DNA of 7,655 nucleotides. It comes from an uncultured Verrucomicrobiota bacterium (lineage in GTDB: Bacteria; Verrucomicrobiota; Verrucomicrobiia; Chthoniobacterales; SZAS-18). The translations under genes were made by a program, and so were the position numbers. Below, in pieces: positions 6,369 to 7,655 of this stretch. The stretch covers positions 1 through 7,655 of the forward strand of contig CALMOL010000403.1 in the NCBI GenBank assembly GCA_937871685.1. Direction: 5' to 3'. The notes beneath the pieces were generated by a model. That model was not told the origin of the DNA. It worked only from the letters and a program-made list of their open reading frames with translations, and did no database searches. Numbering within the stretch: the stretch's first letter is position 1; each line of letters begins with the position of its first letter.

Positions 6369-6494
6369 AGGGTCGAGATCCGAGCGAAGCGAGACGGCCA
6401 GGGGGCCCTGGGGCAATCGTCCTCCGCGCCGGCGCCATTTCTTCGGCGTTGCCCCTCGGCCACGATCTTCGATCCTCCATCTTCGATCTTCGTC
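6355..6494. repeat. Heptad-phased inverted repeat array filling the CDF-nuclease gap
   Basis: The right arm is four 7-bp units of form CGATCTT (6463-6490), three of them differing from it by no more than one base; equivalently, ATCTTCGATC occurs at 6465-6474 and 6479-6488, 14 bp apart. The left arm is four 7-bp units, 6355-6382, related to the reverse complement (AAGGTCG, AGGGTCG, AGATCCG type); the second contains the TAA of the CDF gene. The 22-nt stretches 6355-6376 and 6469-6490 can pair with 17 Watson-Crick pairs, 2 G-U pairs and 3 mismatches. The core holds GGGGCAA (6410-6416) facing TTGCCCC (6449-6455), a GCGCCGGCGC palindrome (6426-6435), and CCAGGG/CCCTGG (6398-6411). The array ends 7 bases before the ATG at 6502. 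Confidence 0.78.
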
Positions 6495-6501
6495 CGCCCT
6501 G

Positions 6502-7655
6502 ATGCTCCGCGCCCTTCCGTTCCTCGCGCTCGCCGCCTTCGCCCTCTTCCCGCCGCGCGAGGCGCGCGCGTGGGGCAACGAGGGGCACGAGGTCGTCGGG
6601 ATCCTCGCCGAGCGCAGTCTCGCCGGCACGCGCGCCGAGGCCGAGGTGCGCAAGCTCCTGCGGCCGGGCGAATCGCTCGCCCGCGCCGCCGTGTGGGCCG
6701 ACCTCATCAAGCGTGGCGGCGTTGATCCCGAGTCGAATGACTTCGTGCGGAACAATCCCGAGCATGCCACTTGGCACTACACCGACGTGCCGTGGCAATA
6801 CCCCGCCTACCGCGAAGACGCGCCGGGGGCGCGCCCCGACGACCTGCCGCACCTCTTCGCGCGGTGCATCCGCATCCTCCAGGGCAAGAGCGACGACGCG
6901 GACAACCCCACCAAGATCACCCCGCGCGTGGCCCTGCTGCTCATCGCGCACTTCGCCGGCGACATCGCGCAGCCCTTCCACGTGGGCGCCGGCTTCGTGG
7001 CGGAAAACCGCGGCCGCTGGGAGTTCGTGGACCCGGCCACGCTGCCGCCCGGCACCCAGTTCTATGAGGACGCGGGCGGCAACGGGATGCGCATCGGCGC
7101 CGACTCGCTCCATTTCCTGTGGGACGTGTTCTACGTGCAGAAATCCATGCAGCGCGCCACCGGCGGCCTCGCGCCGGACATCTACGCGACGTGGCTGCTG
7201 AAAAACCGGCCGGTCACCCCCGAGTGGTCCGCCGAGGTGGCCGCGTGGGGAAGCGATCCCGCGGCCTGGCCCTTCGCCTGGGCCACGGATACGCTGAAGT
7301 TCTCCAAGCCCGCCTACGCCGGCCTCACGCTCGGCCCGCGCACCGAGAAGCCGGAGCGGCGCGAGCCGGGCAAGTTCCGCTCCGAGTGGCCCGCGCAAAT
7401 CCCGGCCGACTACTCGCCCCGCGCGCAGGAGATCGCTGCCTCTCAGCTCGCCAAGGCCGGCTGGCGCCTCGCCGCCCTCCTGCGCGCGATCTGGCCAGAC
7501 GAGGGCGCTCCTTCCCCCGCCGCGAAGCCGGCCGCCAGCCCGTCGGCCGCGAGCACGCCGGCCGCGGGTCCGCCGTCCGCCATTCCGGCGAAGGCCCCGC
7601 TCCCGCCGCCACGCGACGCCGCCGAGAGCCAGCGCCGGGCGATGGAGAAATATCC
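6502..7655 (+). CDS. Secreted S1/P1-type zinc nuclease (3'-partial)
   Basis: The frame runs from the ATG at 6502 to the window edge without a stop (384 codons visible). The product is a secreted nuclease of the S1/P1 family, which cuts single-stranded DNA and RNA and 3'-phosphomonoesters using three zinc ions. A signal peptide (1-23, cleavage after AREARA) leaves Trp as the mature N-terminus, required because its amino group binds zinc. All nine ligand positions of P1 nuclease are found in order: W24, H29 (WGNEGH), D67 (WAD), H92 (WHYTDVP), H150, D154 and H160 (AHFAGDIAQPFH), H204 and D208 (LHFLWD). The Asn normally before LH is Ser here. The domain closes near 330 with AKAGWRLAALLRAIW. Beyond this is a Pro/Ala/Ser-rich tail (about 335-384) not needed by the family, leading to an unseen C-terminus. 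No ribosome binding site is evident. Confidence 0.95.
   Translation, partial: MLRALPFLALAAFALFPPREARAWGNEGHEVVGILAERSLAGTRAEAEVRKLLRPGESLARAAVWADLIKRGGVDPESNDFVRNNPEHATWHYTDVPWQYPAYREDAPGARPDDLPHLFARCIRILQGKSDDADNPTKITPRVALLLIAHFAGDIAQPFHVGAGFVAENRGRWEFVDPATLPPGTQFYEDAGGNGMRIGADSLHFLWDVFYVQKSMQRATGGLAPDIYATWLLKNRPVTPEWSAEVAAWGSDPAAWPFAWATDTLKFSKPAYAGLTLGPRTEKPERREPGKFRSEWPAQIPADYSPRAQEIAASQLAKAGWRLAALLRAIWPDEGAPSPAAKPAASPSAASTPAAGPPSAIPAKAPLPPPRDAAESQRRAMEKY

Noticed and set aside
6463..6490. Possible CRISPR-like direct repeats
   Set aside because: The units are 7 bp in direct tandem with no spacers, and no cas gene is in the window.
6316..7398. Minus-strand open frame of 360 codons
   Set aside because: It is antisense to the S1/P1 nuclease, whose nine zinc-ligand positions confirm the plus-strand frame.

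Overview
This is a GC-rich bacterial window carrying eight genes, two of them cut by the window edges. No rRNA, tRNA, CRISPR array, transposase or phage gene was seen. The best guess for the organism is a member of the Verrucomicrobia or a relative. The guess rests on recollection, not a search: the inverted repeat at 1568-1756 contains the GGAGTGCGG motif next to a GGTGGC/GCCACC hairpin. Read through, this gives spurious peptides beginning ECGGLPPLS, which I associate with verrucomicrobial genomes. High GC, many secreted proteins and weak Shine-Dalgarno signals are compatible with this.

Layout. (1) 1-1557, plus strand: isocitrate dehydrogenase kinase/phosphatase AceK, missing about 58 N-terminal residues at the window edge. 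(2) 1568-1756: a REPIN-like element of two inverted 56-nt arms. (3) 1865-2374, plus: a small four-helix membrane protein. It converges on and overlaps by 68 bp a minus-strand pair: a secreted M23 (LytM-type) metallopeptidase (2307-3404) and, upstream of it, a small secreted protein resembling the SecD/SecDF P1 head domain (3447-3974). (4) A 66-bp divergent gap, then a plus-strand series: a small lipoprotein (4041-4547), a PHP-family histidinol-phosphatase-like enzyme (4562-5338), a CDF metal-ion exporter (5481-6368), and a secreted S1/P1-type nuclease (6502 to beyond the window end).

The two plus-strand gaps in the last block (5339-5480 and 6369-6501) are filled by elements built from 7-bp units. 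Purine-rich heptads begin over the stop codon of the upstream gene, and pyrimidine-rich heptads run up to the start codon of the downstream gene. The arms are complementary and flank a structured core.

The genes do not form one obvious pathway. AceK switches flux between the TCA cycle and the glyoxylate shunt. The M23 enzyme, its small partner and the lipoprotein point to envelope work. The PHP enzyme may serve histidine synthesis, the CDF protein exports divalent metal, and the nuclease is a zinc-dependent secreted enzyme. I see no new defence or mobile system. The most interesting material is the repeat architecture between genes: compensatory base changes in the REPIN-like hairpins and the two heptad-phased inverted arrays.
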